In this document: positions 7,860 to 8,534 of the stretch, piece after piece
How the letters are laid out: the number at the start of each line of letters is the position of its first letter
Numbering within the stretch: position 1 is the stretch's first letter
Assembly: GCA_017618935.1 (NCBI GenBank)
Contig: JAFZTG010000159.1
Location: 1-8,534, forward strand
From: Bacteroidales bacterium
GTDB taxonomy: Bacteria; Bacteroidota; Bacteroidia; Bacteroidales; UBA1715
Length of the DNA stretch: 8,534 nucleotides
Direction of reading: 5' to 3'
Translations under genes and position numbers: made by a program
The notes under the pieces: generated by a model
Seen by the model: the letters and a program-made list of their open reading frames with translations, nothing else
What the model was told of the DNA's origin: nothing
The model's database searches: none

Positions 7860-8534
7860 AAAATGCTGGCATAAATAAAAGGAGAATGGTGAATATTTCC
7901 AAACGACCAATCAGCATCAATGCAGTCATAAGAATTTTTGACGCTGCAGGGAACGAGCTAAATTCCAGCAACATTCCCGACGGACAGAAGCCAATGCCGA
8001 CGTTGGAAATCGACAATGCCGACGCCGAAAACGCCGTGTAGAAATCGTGACCGAAGAATGTAAGTGCCAACGCGCCAAGGAGGAATATCAATATGTACAT
8101 AACAATAAACGCATATACATTGGAAATAATTTTTTTATCGACAGTTTTTTTGCTCATACGAAGCGTTAGAATTGCATTCGGATGAATGATTTGTTTGAGT
8201 GCCAAATAACTATTCTTTAATAAAATAGTAATTCTCACTGTTTTAATGGATCCACTTGTGGAACCTGCACACGCTCCGAAAAATGTAAGGATGAAGAAAA
8301 ACATCATCGACGCACTTGGCATCATAGCGTAGTCGGTGGTGGTGAATCCTGTGGTGGTGGTGAATGCAATTACTTGGAACACAATAGTTCTGATGCTTAG
8401 TTCCACATCCTCAAATCGACCTTCTTTCCACAAGTTTATTCCCGCAATGATAATAGAAACACCAACGATAATGAGGATATAATTCCGTAGTTCCTCGTCT
8501 TTTGCCACAATGCGGAATTTGCCGTGAACCGCCA
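7849..8534 (-). CDS. trkH: TrkH-family potassium uptake protein, C-terminal part (5' truncated)
   Basis: Membrane subunit of a Trk/Ktr-type K+ transporter that normally works with a cytosolic TrkA/KtrA nucleotide-binding ring. The frame is open to the window edge, so the gene starts outside it; a GTG at 8508 is in frame but probably internal, because the residues before it (AVHGKFRI) still fit the family. The visible part covers about the last 228 residues, with several membrane helices. Numbered from the GTG, the third pore loop contains FTTTTGFTTTDY (49-60), followed by FGACAGSTSGSIKT (77-90). The fourth pore loop contains SISNVGIGF (166-174), and the C-terminus ends in the typical IGRLEIFTILLLFMPAFW. 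Canonical fourth loops often read SNVGPG; the Ile here is a mild variant. It probably heads or belongs to the operon with the two aro genes. A trkA partner would be expected upstream but is not visible. Confidence 0.92.
   Translation of the reverse strand, partial: AVHGKFRIVAKDEELRNYILIIVGVSIIIAGINLWKEGRFEDVELSIRTIVFQVIAFTTTTGFTTTDYAMMPSASMMFFFILTFFGACAGSTSGSIKTVRITILLKNSYLALKQIIHPNAILTLRMSKKTVDKKIISNVYAFIVMYILIFLLGALALTFFGHDFYTAFSASALSISNVGIGFCPSGMLLEFSSFPAASKILMTALMLIGRLEIFTILLLFMPAFWKR

Noticed and set aside
7850..7861. TTG start at 7861 extending the aroE-aroK protein by four residues
   Set aside because: The ATG at 7849 gives the normal AroE N-terminus, overlaps the trkH stop as TAATG and has GGAAAAG in front. 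The TTG would need a ribosome site further inside trkH.

Overview
The window reads as ordinary chromosomal DNA from a member of the Bacteroidota, probably Bacteroidales-like. The evidence is two intergenic promoters of the Bacteroidota type (TTG, then a spacer, then TAnnTTTG), the general lack of Shine-Dalgarno sequences, the moderately AT-rich composition and the character of the encoded proteins. No species can be named from the sequence alone. I see no tRNA, rRNA, CRISPR array, insertion sequence or integrase.

Left half, plus strand (1-5275): the C-terminal part of an LTA-synthase-like membrane sulfatase-fold transferase, cut by the window start; guaB (IMP dehydrogenase) behind its own promoter; a MATE-family multidrug/cation antiporter; and a small membrane-anchored prohibitin/SPFH protein behind a second clear promoter. 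These four look like separately expressed genes and not one pathway.

Right half, minus strand (8534-5298), read from right to left: the C-terminal part of a TrkH-type potassium transporter, cut by the window end; a fused shikimate dehydrogenase-shikimate kinase (aroE-aroK in one polypeptide); and aroA (EPSP synthase). The three are tightly packed. The trkH stop and the aroE-aroK start share a base (TAATG), and aroA starts 16 bp inside the end of the fusion gene. The two aro genes encode three consecutive steps of the shikimate pathway in reaction order: dehydroshikimate to shikimate, to shikimate 3-phosphate, to EPSP. This group converges on the prohibitin gene across a 22-bp gap that can form a small hairpin.

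The points most worth a second look are the aroE-aroK fusion with its co-linear, overlapping aroA, and the unusual residues in the PEP/glyphosate loop of AroA. I found no convincing sign of an undescribed system; the rest is housekeeping and transport.
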